A stretch of 64,000 nt of DNA. Origin: Chloroflexota bacterium (lineage in GTDB: Bacteria; Chloroflexota; Anaerolineae; Aggregatilineales; J027). Below the pieces are notes generated by a model. That model was not told the DNA's origin. It saw only the letters and a program-made list of their open reading frames with translations, and made no database searches. Shown piece after piece: positions 8,925 to 18,101 of the stretch (its first letter is position 1; every line of letters starts with the position of its first letter). Location of the stretch: the NCBI GenBank assembly GCA_016234595.1, contig JACRBG010000049.1, positions 1-64,000 of the forward strand, read 5' to 3'. A program made the position numbers and the translations under genes.

Positions 8925-9881
8925 ATGCAGCATCTAAAATGGGGCATCCAAACCTCCCCCCAGCACGTCAGTTACGGCGAATTATTGCAAGTTTGGCAGC
9001 GGGCCGACGCACTCGGTTACGACTCGGCATGGCTGTTCGATCATTTTATGCCCATCTTCAGCGACCCCACTGGCCCATGTTTTGAAGGCTGGACGATGCT
9101 GACAGCGTTAGGCGTTCAAACCCGCAAAATCCACGTAGGCCTCTTGGTAACAAGTATGGTCTATCGTAACCCCGGCCTCCTTGCCAACATCGGCGCAACA
9201 GTAGATGTGGTGACTGGCGGACGTATGGAAATGGGAGTAGGGGCAGGCTGGTTTGAGCAAGAAGCCCGCGCCTATGGTATGGAATTTTTGCCTGCTGGTG
9301 AACGCCTCAAACAGTTAGACGAAGGCGTGCAGGTCATTAAATCTCTATGGACAAACCCGGTTAGCAATTTTCAAGGCCGCTATTATCAATTGACCGAGGC
9401 TCATTGCGAACCCAAACCCGTCCAACTGCCCCATCCTCCTATTTGGATTGGAGGTCAGGGCGAAAAAGTTACTCTACGCATTGTGGCCCAGCAAGCGGAT
9501 GGCTGGGATATGGATATGTTCCCGCTGGATGAATACCGTCGCAAATTGGATATTCTGGCCGAACACTGCTACAAAGCTGGACGCGCGCCTGAATCTGTCC
9601 GCAAGATGATTCACTTTCCCGGCCTCATCAGTGACGATGAAAAATCCCTCAAGCCAAGGGTCGAAGCCATGGCCCGCAGTTGGAACACCAACATGGATAA
9701 TTTACGTCAACGTGCTCTCATTGGCACACCGGAACAGGCCGCCGAACACCTATTGAAATTTGTAGAACTTGGTGTGGAGCATTTCGTGTTGAGCATCGCC
9801 CCGCCCTATGATATGCGGATGATTGAGCTATTTATTGAGGAGGTTGCTCCGCGTGTTCGCCAAGCCGCTGGAGCGATTTGA
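8925..9881 (+). CDS. LLM-class flavin/F420-dependent oxidoreductase
   Basis: A 318-residue TIM-barrel oxidoreductase of the luciferase-like monooxygenase superfamily. Typical blocks are WGIQTSP at the start, ADALGYDSAWLFDHF near residue 30, the turn LVTSMVYRNPGLLA, GRMEMGVGAGWFEQEARAYG near residue 99 and PPIWIGGQGEK near residue 168. The pattern fits F420-dependent members better than FMN luciferases, but the cofactor and substrate cannot be proven from the sequence. It lies three bases after the alpha/beta hydrolase gene, so it probably shares its transcript. Confidence 0.87.
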   Translation: MQHLKWGIQTSPQHVSYGELLQVWQRADALGYDSAWLFDHFMPIFSDPTGPCFEGWTMLTALGVQTRKIHVGLLVTSMVYRNPGLLANIGATVDVVTGGRMEMGVGAGWFEQEARAYGMEFLPAGERLKQLDEGVQVIKSLWTNPVSNFQGRYYQLTEAHCEPKPVQLPHPPIWIGGQGEKVTLRIVAQQADGWDMDMFPLDEYRRKLDILAEHCYKAGRAPESVRKMIHFPGLISDDEKSLKPRVEAMARSWNTNMDNLRQRALIGTPEQAAEHLLKFVELGVEHFVLSIAPPYDMRMIELFIEEVAPRVRQAAGAI

Positions 9882-9926
9882 TGATAAAATCATTACACGT
9901 TTTCCTTACAGAATCGAGTGAATTAA

Positions 9927-10736
9927 ATGGGCGTTGATACCGCGATTAATTTTCCCTGCCTCCCCAAAGATCACCTGACCACCGAAGGCATTATTGAACG
10001 TCTTAAGGGTCGTGACCGCGCCCAAAAAATTATTCAATACTATCGGGATCAAGGCGATCATCGTCCCGAACATGAAATCGGTTTCGAGATGACCCGTCGC
10101 GCTTCCGACGGCACCGAAAGCACCGAGCTTGTCACCGCCGATGTGTTGATGAATGCCGCCGCCGAATTAGACGATTTAAGCCAATATTGTGTGGGTTGCC
10201 CTGCCAATCGCACCAACAAAGCCTACGGCTGTATCGGCTACATCAATTACCCAATCTCAGCGCAGGCCGAATTTTGGATGCTCAAACAGCTTCCCGGCCC
10301 CGAGTATCCCGTCCTATTTTTGATGCTGCAAAAAGGGGTCAATGAATTTGGCTATACTGGCGAAACGGCGCGGGGTTTACGGGATCAAATGGGTGTCTTT
10401 TTTGAATCGAAGGATACTTTTGGTCGGCAATTTCCTGAATTCACCGCCACCACTGATTCGCTTTTTGAAATGACTTTTATGCTTGGCCCAATTCAACCCG
10501 GTCATGCCGCCATGCTGCTGTTATTTTATGGTGCGATTGCACGGGAGGGCATTGACCCCGCCACAATCATCGCCCTTTCCAGCAACCCGGATGCCCGTGA
10601 GACCCTTTTGGATAAATATCCATTCCACTTGCAGATTGAGCAGGGGGATGATCATTCCATCCGCGACATCAAGACATTTCTGCAAAATCTTTATCTGGCC
10701 TATCGCCTCAATGTTCCCTTGCTGCTGGATGTGTAG
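9927..10736 (+). CDS. Hypothetical protein with a conserved-looking cysteine cluster
   Basis: A 269-residue soluble protein that I do not recognise. The first 80 residues are charged; then YCVGCPANR and AYGCIGYINYP follow within 25 residues, giving three closely spaced cysteines that could bind a metal or an iron-sulfur cluster. The rest is helical with a leucine-rich end (LYLAYRLNVPLLLDV). No signal peptide or membrane span is seen. It follows the LLM oxidoreductase after 45 bases on the same strand and may be co-transcribed. Codon use matches the surrounding housekeeping genes, so a real gene is very likely although the function is unknown. Confidence 0.75.
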   Translation: MGVDTAINFPCLPKDHLTTEGIIERLKGRDRAQKIIQYYRDQGDHRPEHEIGFEMTRRASDGTESTELVTADVLMNAAAELDDLSQYCVGCPANRTNKAYGCIGYINYPISAQAEFWMLKQLPGPEYPVLFLMLQKGVNEFGYTGETARGLRDQMGVFFESKDTFGRQFPEFTATTDSLFEMTFMLGPIQPGHAAMLLLFYGAIAREGIDPATIIALSSNPDARETLLDKYPFHLQIEQGDDHSIRDIKTFLQNLYLAYRLNVPLLLDV

Positions 10737-10751
10737 TAGAGTTTGCGAGGG

Positions 10752-11537
10752 TTATTTATGTGATTTTTTCAATCTGGGTGGGCATATCCAACCATAGGGC
10801 ATTCTCAACCCCGCCTCTTGGAATTTTCGCCAAGTTTCGCTTTTGGAAAACTCTTTCACCCACCGCTTCTGAAAACTCATGGGTGAGGTAATTAAGCCTC
10901 GTTTTTGATCTTTTTGATGGATGGTCTCAGTCAATTGTTTGCGAATAAGGCGGGCTTCGTCATACAAAGTATCAAAGAGTTTCCGTTTCTCCTGCGTAGT
11001 CTCAAGCCCCTGCCACGTTTTTGAAAGAAGAACCGTTTTGGTATATTCTGCTGAAAAAATACGCCCTTCAAACCACCCTATAATTTCCTCTCGCATATGG
11101 ACACTAAAGGCAATGGAATATAGAGTAGGATAAGCCTCTTGCTCCCAATAGTGATATACAGGTGGGTCTTCCTCGCTATTGAGGTCCAAAAACATGAGTT
11201 GTTCGCCTATCCTTGATGAAAATGCAAGTATGTTTTGCTTTCGTTCCCATTGAAATCCCTCATACGCGAACAAGTATTGTGCTATTTTTTGGGTACGATA
11301 TAAATCTTCAATGGAATAATCAGCATCATAGTCGTACCAAGCGGGCGGCTTATTGCCAAAATAGAGATACCAAGTCTTGAGTGCTAGTGGCAGTGGCTTG
11401 CCTATCTCAATCTCCATTTGTTTTATTGTATTAGGGATACAGCCTTGTACTCCGCCATTTCCCAAAGCTGTATTCCTGATAAATAGCAGTAGTTGGGTCA
11501 TAAACAGATCGTATTTATTGGTATTCCAAAATCCCAT
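10752..11537 (-). CDS. SMI1/KNR4 (SUKH)-like protein
   Basis: A 261-residue protein whose first half resembles the SUKH superfamily: an initial helix with IKQMEIEIGKPLPLALKTWYLYFG around residues 41-64, the standard I-x2-E-x2-I-G-x2-LP-x3-x-x-Y-x2-FG pattern, followed by YDADYSIEDLY and LMFLDLNSEEDPPVYHYW. Bacterial SUKH proteins are commonly immunity proteins for polymorphic toxins, but no toxin gene is visible here. The C-terminal 90 residues are charged and helical. GGAGAGG precedes the ATG at 11537. It converges on the gene at 9927 with only 15 bases between stops. Confidence 0.7.
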   Translation of the reverse strand: MGFWNTNKYDLFMTQLLLFIRNTALGNGGVQGCIPNTIKQMEIEIGKPLPLALKTWYLYFGNKPPAWYDYDADYSIEDLYRTQKIAQYLFAYEGFQWERKQNILAFSSRIGEQLMFLDLNSEEDPPVYHYWEQEAYPTLYSIAFSVHMREEIIGWFEGRIFSAEYTKTVLLSKTWQGLETTQEKRKLFDTLYDEARLIRKQLTETIHQKDQKRGLITSPMSFQKRWVKEFSKSETWRKFQEAGLRMPYGWICPPRLKKSHK

Positions 11538-11550
11538 GCTCGCCTCTCCC

Positions 11551-11751
11551 TTATTCGATGAATAGACCCCCTACGCATTTGTATATTTTAAGGTACTTGT
11601 CTATATCAGGTAATTTATCATTTAAGCTCCCACTGCTCGACGTATGACAAGCAAAATGCCATAGGTCAATCATCAGGAACAATTCATCGTCAGCGGAGGT
11701 CTTTAGGCGAGAATGCTTATTCGCTGCTGATTGGAAAATGCCATGCGCCAA
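11551..11751 (-). CDS. Possible small gene or gene remnant upstream of the SUKH gene
   Basis: A 66-codon frame ending 13 bases before the SUKH gene on the same strand. The last 45 residues (from DDELFLMIDLW to VGGLFIE) are acidic and hydrophobic with A+T-rich codons like the SUKH gene, which suggests coding sequence. The first 20 residues overlap the start of the opposite-strand gene at 11743 and look unconvincing, and no clear ribosome-binding site is seen. It may be the 3' remnant of a truncated immunity-type gene. Apart from this frame I see nothing in the gap 11538-11742. Confidence 0.3.
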   Translation of the reverse strand: MAHGIFQSAANKHSRLKTSADDELFLMIDLWHFACHTSSSGSLNDKLPDIDKYLKIYKCVGGLFIE

Positions 11752-12885
11752 AAACTCTTGCTGATTTGTTTGCTGTCTACCCTTCTATTGCCCTCATTAT
11801 CTGTACAGGCAACGGAAAATCCACCCCTACTGCTTTCGCAGGATTGGCGCTGGCTAAAGAGTGATGATCCCGACTTTTGGTGGTGGGCAGGCGAACAAGC
11901 CGAACCTTTTGAGGGGTGTGAAGGGGATCGGGTTGAATCCGAACTGATATTGTCACCTACCCAACCCATGGTAGCTTATCTTTCGACTTCCGAGATTTGG
12001 CTTCCGCTTATGGGGGAAGGTTGGTCAGGGGCAGATTTTCCAAATGACCTGCTGATCTGCAACCTAACAACGGGTGAAATCACCGAAGTTGCCGTCCAGC
12101 CCGAAAATGCCACTCTCGCTGAGCAGGGCGCATGGTATTATGACAGCCATTCAGTGCCCACATGGTCGCCCGATGGTACACAACTGGCATGGACAGAATA
12201 TACCGGTGACGATGTTTTGCAGTTGACGGTCTATGACCTTGCCACCAGCGATACTAAAATCCTTGTTGAAGACTTAAACCCGGATGGGATTGTGAGCCTT
12301 CCCAGACGGCAACGGGTGTATTGGTCAGATGTTGGCATTGGGGTAGATAATATTAAGGGGTTTGAGGTTTATGATGTGGATATGGGGGACCTTCTTAATA
12401 CAGTGACATTCCCCCAATATAGCCAATTCCAATTTTGGATTACCTATGAGGGCAAAAGCTACATCAGCTATAACGACACAGACAATATCTGGTATCTCGT
12501 AGATCCGTTGACAGGTGATTCCCAAGTAATGCCCGGTCTTCCCGAATTGTATAGTCTAATTACTCCTGATGGCCTTGCCCTGCGCTACGAAGAAAACATC
12601 CCTCCGCCATACAACGACATAACGCCTCCCCATCGCACCCCTCGTTGGTCAGTGGTAGATGGCAGCAATATCATGCCCCTAGATTATGAGTGGCAACCTT
12701 TCAATAATCTCGTCTCTATTTCCCCAGACGGGCAATCTATTGCTTATGCTCACGACGACCGTCTTTGGCAGTGGCAGGCAGGTAAAGCCAACATCGCTAA
12801 TGGGATGGAAGATTTTGCGTTGGATACGGTCATCAGCCTAGTTTGGACACCAATGGCATGGCGAGTAGGCTTATTAGGTGAATAA
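11743..12885 (+). CDS. Secreted beta-propeller (TolB/WD40-like) protein
   Basis: A 380-residue exported protein. It starts with a classical signal peptide (MRQKLLLICLLSTLLLPSLSVQA) and then shows repeats of the TolB-type propeller, most clearly VPTWSPDGTQLAWTEY near residue 140 and SISPDGQSIAYAHDDRLWQW near residue 330; other blades are more divergent. It resembles the propeller lipoprotein at 31094 in style only. ATG 11743 is preferred over an in-frame TTG at 11731 because the signal peptide then begins at a basic n-region. A role in extracellular binding is likely but unproven. Confidence 0.75.
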   Translation: MRQKLLLICLLSTLLLPSLSVQATENPPLLLSQDWRWLKSDDPDFWWWAGEQAEPFEGCEGDRVESELILSPTQPMVAYLSTSEIWLPLMGEGWSGADFPNDLLICNLTTGEITEVAVQPENATLAEQGAWYYDSHSVPTWSPDGTQLAWTEYTGDDVLQLTVYDLATSDTKILVEDLNPDGIVSLPRRQRVYWSDVGIGVDNIKGFEVYDVDMGDLLNTVTFPQYSQFQFWITYEGKSYISYNDTDNIWYLVDPLTGDSQVMPGLPELYSLITPDGLALRYEENIPPPYNDITPPHRTPRWSVVDGSNIMPLDYEWQPFNNLVSISPDGQSIAYAHDDRLWQWQAGKANIANGMEDFALDTVISLVWTPMAWRVGLLGE

Positions 12886-12890
12886 AAGCA

Positions 12891-12930
12891 CCCCCAGAGG
12901 CTGATTTTCATGTGCCTCTGAGGGTTAAAA
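12891..12930. terminator. Bidirectional hairpin between convergent genes
   Basis: CCCCCAGAGGC at 12891-12901 pairs with GCCTCTGAGGG at 12914-12924 with one mismatch. It lies between the convergent propeller gene and the ABC exporter gene. T-rich flanks are short on both strands, so it is a moderate terminator for either gene. Confidence 0.55.
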
Positions 12931-12931
12931 G

Positions 12932-14947
12932 CTAATCCGCCCTTTCGGCCTCAATCTCTGGCGCATACTCCCGATTAAACTGGGTGTGATAGAGGTCGGT
13001 ATACAACCCGCCCTTTGCCAGCAACTCAGTATGTGATCCGCGTTCGACCACCTGCCCGCGATTCATCACCAGAATCAAATCAGCTTTCAAAATCGTGCTG
13101 AGGCGGTGCGCAATCACCACACTGGTACGCCCCTGCATGACTTTTTCCAGCGCGGCCTGAATCAAGGCTTCTGATTGTGAATCGAGATGCGAGGTCGCCT
13201 CATCTAGCACCAAAATACGGGGATTCTTCAGCAGCACCCGTGCGATGGCAATGCGTTGTTTTTCGCCCCCGCTCAGGCGATACCCACGCTCCCCTGCGAT
13301 GGTTTCATAGCCCTCTGGCAGACCCGCAATAAAATCATGAATGTTAGCTGCCCGACACGCCGCCTCAATTTCGTCTTGGCTGGCATCCGGCTTGGCATAG
13401 AGCAAATTCATCCGCAGGGTGTCATGGAATAAATACGTTTCCTGTGTGACCATGCCGATCTGTTCACTCAGCGATTTTAAGGTCACCTCGCGCAAATCAT
13501 TGCCATCAATCAAAATCCGCCCCTCGGTGGGGTCATACAAACGCGGCAGCAGATAGGTAATCGTCGTCTTGCCTGCCCCGCTCGGCCCAACCAGTGCCAC
13601 CAACTGCCCCGGTTGAATCTCAAAACTTACTCCATCCAACGCCCATGAGCGTGCCTGTGATTTTTCGGCAACCTCGGCACTATCTTCAGCATGACCATTG
13701 GTCGTACCATTGCCGTTACTGGCCTGTTTCGGTTTCCCGTCTGGCTTGCTCTCATCATCATCCGACAGCACTTTTTTCACGCTGTCCATGCCGTGCCGCT
13801 CGACTTCCGACAAAAAGCCAACTGTTCCAGCATCCTCATAAGCAAAGCTAACGCTCTCGAATGTGACTGCGCCTTTAACCTCTTGTAATACGGCAGCATC
13901 GGGTTTTTCAGCAACTTCCAATGGCATATCAAGGATTTCGAACACGCGCTCAAAGCTAATCATGGAGGTCACAAAATCCACCGGAGCATTTACCAAGGCC
14001 TGCAATGGGCCATAAAGCTGACTTAGCAACGCCGCGAACGCCACAATCGTCCCAATCGAGAACGACCCATCCAACACCAGCCGCCCCCCGATGTAGTAGA
14101 CAATCGCTGTACCGACCGCGCCTATCAACCCCAAAAATGCAAAAAATAGACTCCCGCTGACGGCCTGCTTCACACCCGCATCACGTACACCCGCCGCCCG
14201 TTTGCGAAAGCGCACATTTTCATCATCGGCCCGTCCAAACAACTTGACCAGCATCGCCCCGCTGATATTAAGCGTTTCATTCATCAGCGCGTTCATTTTG
14301 GCGTTTTCGCTCATCTGCTCTTTGGTGATCTTGCGTAGAACCGGGGTCATACGCCGTGCCGGAATAATAAACAGTGGCACGACCATTAACCCCAACAGGG
14401 TCAGCCGCCATTCTAAGGCCAGCATCACAATCAGGGTTGCCACCACCATCGTCGTGTTGGTCACAATACTGACCAGTGTTGTATTGACTGCCCGCTGTGC
14501 CCCCACCACATCATTATTCAGGCGGCTCATCAATTCGCCCGTCTTAGTATTGGTAAAAAACCGCAGCGACATACGTTGCAAATGATTAAACAACGCCGCC
14601 CGCAGATCAAAAATGAGACCCTCGCCAATCGCCGAATTCAGCCAACGTTGAAGCACTAAGACCGTTGCATTAACCAGCGGCACGATCATTAACAGTACCG
14701 CCAGTACCGTCAGCAAACCGACATCTTCGTTCGGCAGGGCGTTGTCAATTAATTCCCGCAAAATCAAGGGCGACACCAGCCCCAACCCTGAGGAAATCAA
14801 AATCGTCACCAACATCCACCCGATTTGGCGGCGATAGGGCCGACCATAGGTAAACACACGTTTTAATAAGGGCCACGTCAGTTTTTCGGGTTTAGACCCA
14901 TCCGACATGTAGATCATTCGAAACCAACCAGCATCATGAAACCCCAT
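12932..14947 (-). CDS. ABC exporter, fused membrane and ATPase domains
   Basis: A 671-residue type IV ABC half-transporter of the MsbA/multidrug type, acting as a dimer in the inner membrane. Six membrane helices occupy about residues 35-320. The ATPase domain has the Walker A motif GPSGAGKTT, the signature LSGGEKQR, the Walker B motif ILVLDEATSHLD and the H-loop IAHRLS. Unusually, about 60 hydrophilic residues rich in D, G, N and K are inserted between the A-loop (SFAYED) and the strand SWALDGVSFEI that precedes Walker A. The ATG at 14947 has GGGGGA upstream; in-frame TTG 14980 and ATG codons further in are alternatives. The substrate is unknown. Confidence 0.9.
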   Translation of the reverse strand: MGFHDAGWFRMIYMSDGSKPEKLTWPLLKRVFTYGRPYRRQIGWMLVTILISSGLGLVSPLILRELIDNALPNEDVGLLTVLAVLLMIVPLVNATVLVLQRWLNSAIGEGLIFDLRAALFNHLQRMSLRFFTNTKTGELMSRLNNDVVGAQRAVNTTLVSIVTNTTMVVATLIVMLALEWRLTLLGLMVVPLFIIPARRMTPVLRKITKEQMSENAKMNALMNETLNISGAMLVKLFGRADDENVRFRKRAAGVRDAGVKQAVSGSLFFAFLGLIGAVGTAIVYYIGGRLVLDGSFSIGTIVAFAALLSQLYGPLQALVNAPVDFVTSMISFERVFEILDMPLEVAEKPDAAVLQEVKGAVTFESVSFAYEDAGTVGFLSEVERHGMDSVKKVLSDDDESKPDGKPKQASNGNGTTNGHAEDSAEVAEKSQARSWALDGVSFEIQPGQLVALVGPSGAGKTTITYLLPRLYDPTEGRILIDGNDLREVTLKSLSEQIGMVTQETYLFHDTLRMNLLYAKPDASQDEIEAACRAANIHDFIAGLPEGYETIAGERGYRLSGGEKQRIAIARVLLKNPRILVLDEATSHLDSQSEALIQAALEKVMQGRTSVVIAHRLSTILKADLILVMNRGQVVERGSHTELLAKGGLYTDLYHTQFNREYAPEIEAERAD

Positions 14948-15083
14948 GAGCCGCATTCCCCCGTTCTCATTTACCTTCAATCAAGTAGAACTATTGTACA
15001 ACCTGCCTGCAAGAGAATCACCTAGACGAAAGGTCAGTATCACCAATTTTTGAGGGGGCAAAGTCATAAGCATCTATGGTAAG

Positions 15084-15752
15084 ATGCAATGGATTATTGG
15101 CGCTATTGAAGAGGTTTATTCCTATATGCCCGACCCTTCGCGCAGCCAGCTTGAAAGCCGAGTCATTATCTTGGCGCTGACCATTTTCCTCCTGAGTATG
15201 ATTCTCTATACCCTGCTGCCTGTGCTCACCAATTTAGATGTACCCTTCCCACCCAATGCTGTGCTGATTGTTTTCGCGGCGATTCTGCTGATGCTCTATT
15301 TTTTCTGGCTCAAGGTGGAAGTGGCCCTTGTAACAGGCTGTTTGCTGCTGGCAATGTCATTAGGCTCGGCCCTCTCGCGCCAACCCAATTTGGTGACGCT
15401 CTATAACGACTACACCAATGAAGCCACCGATGTTGCATGGCCCATTATTCCTATCATTATTGGATTAGCCTTTTTTGTAATTCACCTCGTCAAATTACAG
15501 CATCGGGACAAGATTATCCGCCACCTCGATCCTAACAGTTGGGCCTTAGCGCCCTCGGTGGTCATTGTTTTTGGCTCATTTTTCTTGCTCGTGGAATCGT
15601 TTTTAACTGAATGGGCGCAACAAGGAGCGGTCTTGACCGTTTTGATTATCGTGATTGACAGCATTCTCATCGTCCGCGAAATGAAATCTATCCGGGCGAG
15701 TGTCTTGGCGGAATCAGATGTTCAAACAAAAGGCACGTCAAAGAAAATATAA
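15084..15752 (+). CDS. Polytopic membrane protein, unknown function
   Basis: A 222-residue protein with about six hydrophobic membrane segments (for example VIILALTIFLLSMILY, VFAAILLMLYFFWL, PIIPIIIGLAFFVIHLV and VLTVLIIVIDSILIV), alternating with short charged loops. No motif is recognised. ATG 15084 gives the longest protein; ATG 15126, preceded by GAAGAGG, is a possible shorter start that removes only a soluble lead. The next gene follows after 22 bases on the same strand. Confidence 0.7.
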   Translation: MQWIIGAIEEVYSYMPDPSRSQLESRVIILALTIFLLSMILYTLLPVLTNLDVPFPPNAVLIVFAAILLMLYFFWLKVEVALVTGCLLLAMSLGSALSRQPNLVTLYNDYTNEATDVAWPIIPIIIGLAFFVIHLVKLQHRDKIIRHLDPNSWALAPSVVIVFGSFFLLVESFLTEWAQQGAVLTVLIIVIDSILIVREMKSIRASVLAESDVQTKGTSKKI

Positions 15753-15774
15753 AATACTAAAAGGGAATTGAGAT

Positions 15775-16824
15775 ATGAAGAACAAAGCCTTTTTTGGGGC
15801 AATATTTTTGGCGATAGGATGTATATGTCTGGTGAATATCGGAAGCGGGAGAAGCTTCAACCAATATTCTTATGCTAACGACAGTACACCAACGTCTGCA
15901 CCCACTCTTTTCCTTCCGCTTATTACAGCGGACAATGTCCGTGACATCCGAGAATTGATGAATTTCAATCTCAACCAAAATGTAAATGCAATATGGTCGC
16001 CAAAAGATAGTCTACTGGCAATATATGCAGAACAAGGTGTTCAAATTATTGATATTGCTGATAAAAATATCATTTTCCCCTTTTTTGAGGCCAGTGCCGC
16101 CACAACTTCCGTTCTTTTCAGCCCCGATGGACAAATTTTGGCTCAAGCAACATCGGACGGCGGCATACATTTGTGGGATTTGACTGCTAATACAGAAAAG
16201 CGGGTTTTGGTAGGACATGAATTTGGAATTTCCGCTATGGCCTTCAGCCTTGATGGAAAATTGCTAGCCTCTGCTGATTTTGAAGGAAATACCATTGTGT
16301 GGGATATGGAAACCTATGAGCAGATCAATCAATTTGAACATGCACCGCCTAATTCAATTGAAGACCTAGCATTTAGCCCTGATGGAAATGTGCTGGCTAT
16401 TGCAGCCATCTTCGGTGGCATACAAATGAAAGATTTGACCACAGGAGAACGTTTCAACAATGAACTTACAGATGATGGTATAACTGCCTTGGCATTTAGT
16501 CCTGATGGAAAATATTTGGCCTATGGGCAGCCAACTGGCGTGATCCGTGTATGGGGTGAAGATGGCTGGAAAACGTCTCTTGCTTTACTCCGCAGTCATA
16601 GGGGCAAAATAACCAACTTGGTATTTAGCCCAAACAGTGATCTTTTGGTGTCCGCTAGCGAAGATGGTACTGTTCGCATTTGGGAGACCTCTACCGGAAA
16701 CGAATTAATGGTTTTGCAATCCCATAACGGCCTTATCAATGATATCTCCTTCGGGTTGCAGGGTAGCGTGATATCATCTGCGGGCCAAGATGGGTTGGTA
16801 ATTCTGTGGGCCATTCCTCAATAG
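15775..16824 (+). CDS. Secreted seven-bladed WD40 protein
   Basis: A 349-residue exported protein. A signal sequence (MKNKAFFGAIFLAIGCICLV) precedes a short linker and seven consecutive WD40-type blades, each ending near a W-D or W-E pair, such as GGIHLWDL, GNTIVWDM, GVIRVWGE and GTVRIWET; most contain the turn FSPDG. Seven blades would close a complete propeller. Such proteins serve as binding platforms, here probably on the outer face of the membrane. AAAGGGAA precedes the ATG. The cysteine at residue 16 could be a lipidation site, though the lipobox (AIGC) is imperfect. Confidence 0.82.
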   Translation: MKNKAFFGAIFLAIGCICLVNIGSGRSFNQYSYANDSTPTSAPTLFLPLITADNVRDIRELMNFNLNQNVNAIWSPKDSLLAIYAEQGVQIIDIADKNIIFPFFEASAATTSVLFSPDGQILAQATSDGGIHLWDLTANTEKRVLVGHEFGISAMAFSLDGKLLASADFEGNTIVWDMETYEQINQFEHAPPNSIEDLAFSPDGNVLAIAAIFGGIQMKDLTTGERFNNELTDDGITALAFSPDGKYLAYGQPTGVIRVWGEDGWKTSLALLRSHRGKITNLVFSPNSDLLVSASEDGTVRIWETSTGNELMVLQSHNGLINDISFGLQGSVISSAGQDGLVILWAIPQ

Positions 16825-16871
16825 ACAGGTAGACTCTATCCCCTCAAAAATTGGTAATCCTTATCTAAAAT

Positions 16872-16907
16872 AAAAAAACGCGCCCCTCCCACATGAGCGC
16901 GTTTTTT
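16872..16907. terminator. Bidirectional rho-independent terminator
   Basis: AAAAAACGCGC at 16873-16883 pairs with GCGCGTTTTTT at 16897-16907, so either strand has a G+C stem followed by a T run. It separates the convergent WD40 gene and the DUF4870-like gene. Confidence 0.85.
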
Positions 16908-16959
16908 ATAATACTATTCCTGATGCTTGGCTCCATCCCGGCTTGGAGCAATGGGTTTC

Positions 16960-17814
16960 CTAAATGACTGACCCCAGCATCCCATTTTTCAATTGGTCAT
17001 CCAGCCAGTCCGCAACATACGGATAGCGATAGTTGCGACCCTTGTAGGCAGCGTCAGCGGCAATCATGCTGTACACCACCATAGCGATGGGGAGCGCAAA
17101 GCTGAACAAGACCAACCCCACCAGCATAAGTGAGAATAAAATCAGGAACGGGATGCCGATTAAGACCAGACTCAGCACCAGCGAAATCGCAATGAGTGTG
17201 CCTAAAACGACCCCGCCAGTCAGCAGGAGTAACAACGCCCCAACTGTACCAACCACCTGTACCGTGAATGCTTGTAGCGCATGGAAGGCCACAAATTCGG
17301 ATTTATTGCGGAAGGCCAGATAAATCCCCAATGGAATCAGGGCAGTTAAAACAACTCCCGGTGTGACCGTAATCAACACGAGGAAAGTCAGGATGGCACT
17401 GGCGTGAGCAATCGCAGCCCATGTCCGTTCCGTATCTTGCAATTCGCCTGATGCAGCGCGGGTCTGATAGCGATGTTTGGCTGGCACTTTGACATTAATG
17501 TCGCGGAAATCCCATTGGCGCTTTTGTTTATTTGGGTCGCCAATACGTGGTTGAGGTGCAGGCGCATCGCTGTACAGGCTTTGGCGGTAATACTTCTTCT
17601 CATATTCCCGTACAATCGAATCATCCGTATCCGCAAGGTTTGGTACGGGCGGTTGCTGATTCATCGGTGGAGCATCTTCTAACCGAGAACCAATTCGCAC
17701 CGGAATCGAAATTGCGCCATCATCATTCGGTTGATAATTCCAGTCTTGCTTGGGTTCGCCATTGTTCCCTTCGACAGGCACTGCCGGGTCAATGGTTTTG
17801 TCATAATCGCTCAT
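16960..17814 (-). CDS. DUF4870-like membrane protein with disordered N-terminus
   Basis: A 284-residue protein. The first 120 residues are polar, proline- and aspartate-rich and probably disordered in the cytoplasm. From residue 128 the pattern ERTWAAIAHASAILTFL, GIYLAFRNKSEFVAFHALQAFTVQ and AADAAYKGRNYRYPYVADWL matches the DUF4870/Tic20-like family of small four-helix membrane proteins. The function of the family is not known. It stands alone between a terminator and a 287-base gap (17815-18101), in which I see no gene; only short A+T-rich tracts are present there. Confidence 0.8.
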   Translation of the reverse strand: MSDYDKTIDPAVPVEGNNGEPKQDWNYQPNDDGAISIPVRIGSRLEDAPPMNQQPPVPNLADTDDSIVREYEKKYYRQSLYSDAPAPQPRIGDPNKQKRQWDFRDINVKVPAKHRYQTRAASGELQDTERTWAAIAHASAILTFLVLITVTPGVVLTALIPLGIYLAFRNKSEFVAFHALQAFTVQVVGTVGALLLLLTGGVVLGTLIAISLVLSLVLIGIPFLILFSLMLVGLVLFSFALPIAMVVYSMIAADAAYKGRNYRYPYVADWLDDQLKNGMLGSVI

Positions 17815-18101
17815 ACATTACTCCTCTACCGGTTTTCCACAGGTCATTAAAGTCTTGTGGTGGTGATCATCTCTGTTTGTTGTGTTCAATCATCTATACG
17901 CAACCTTTTGAACTAGGTTGCAGACTTCTATAATTTTTAGCGAAATTGGGGCAAGGTTGCTATTTAACGATAAAAACTCATTGGTTTGATTAAGTTCATA
18001 CCTATGAAAAATTTCCGTATTAGCTTGACGCTCACCCCATTCTTGACGCACAATTTGAGAGTGCTTGGGGGGATTCAAGGACGAGAGGTGTCAAATTCGA
18101 T

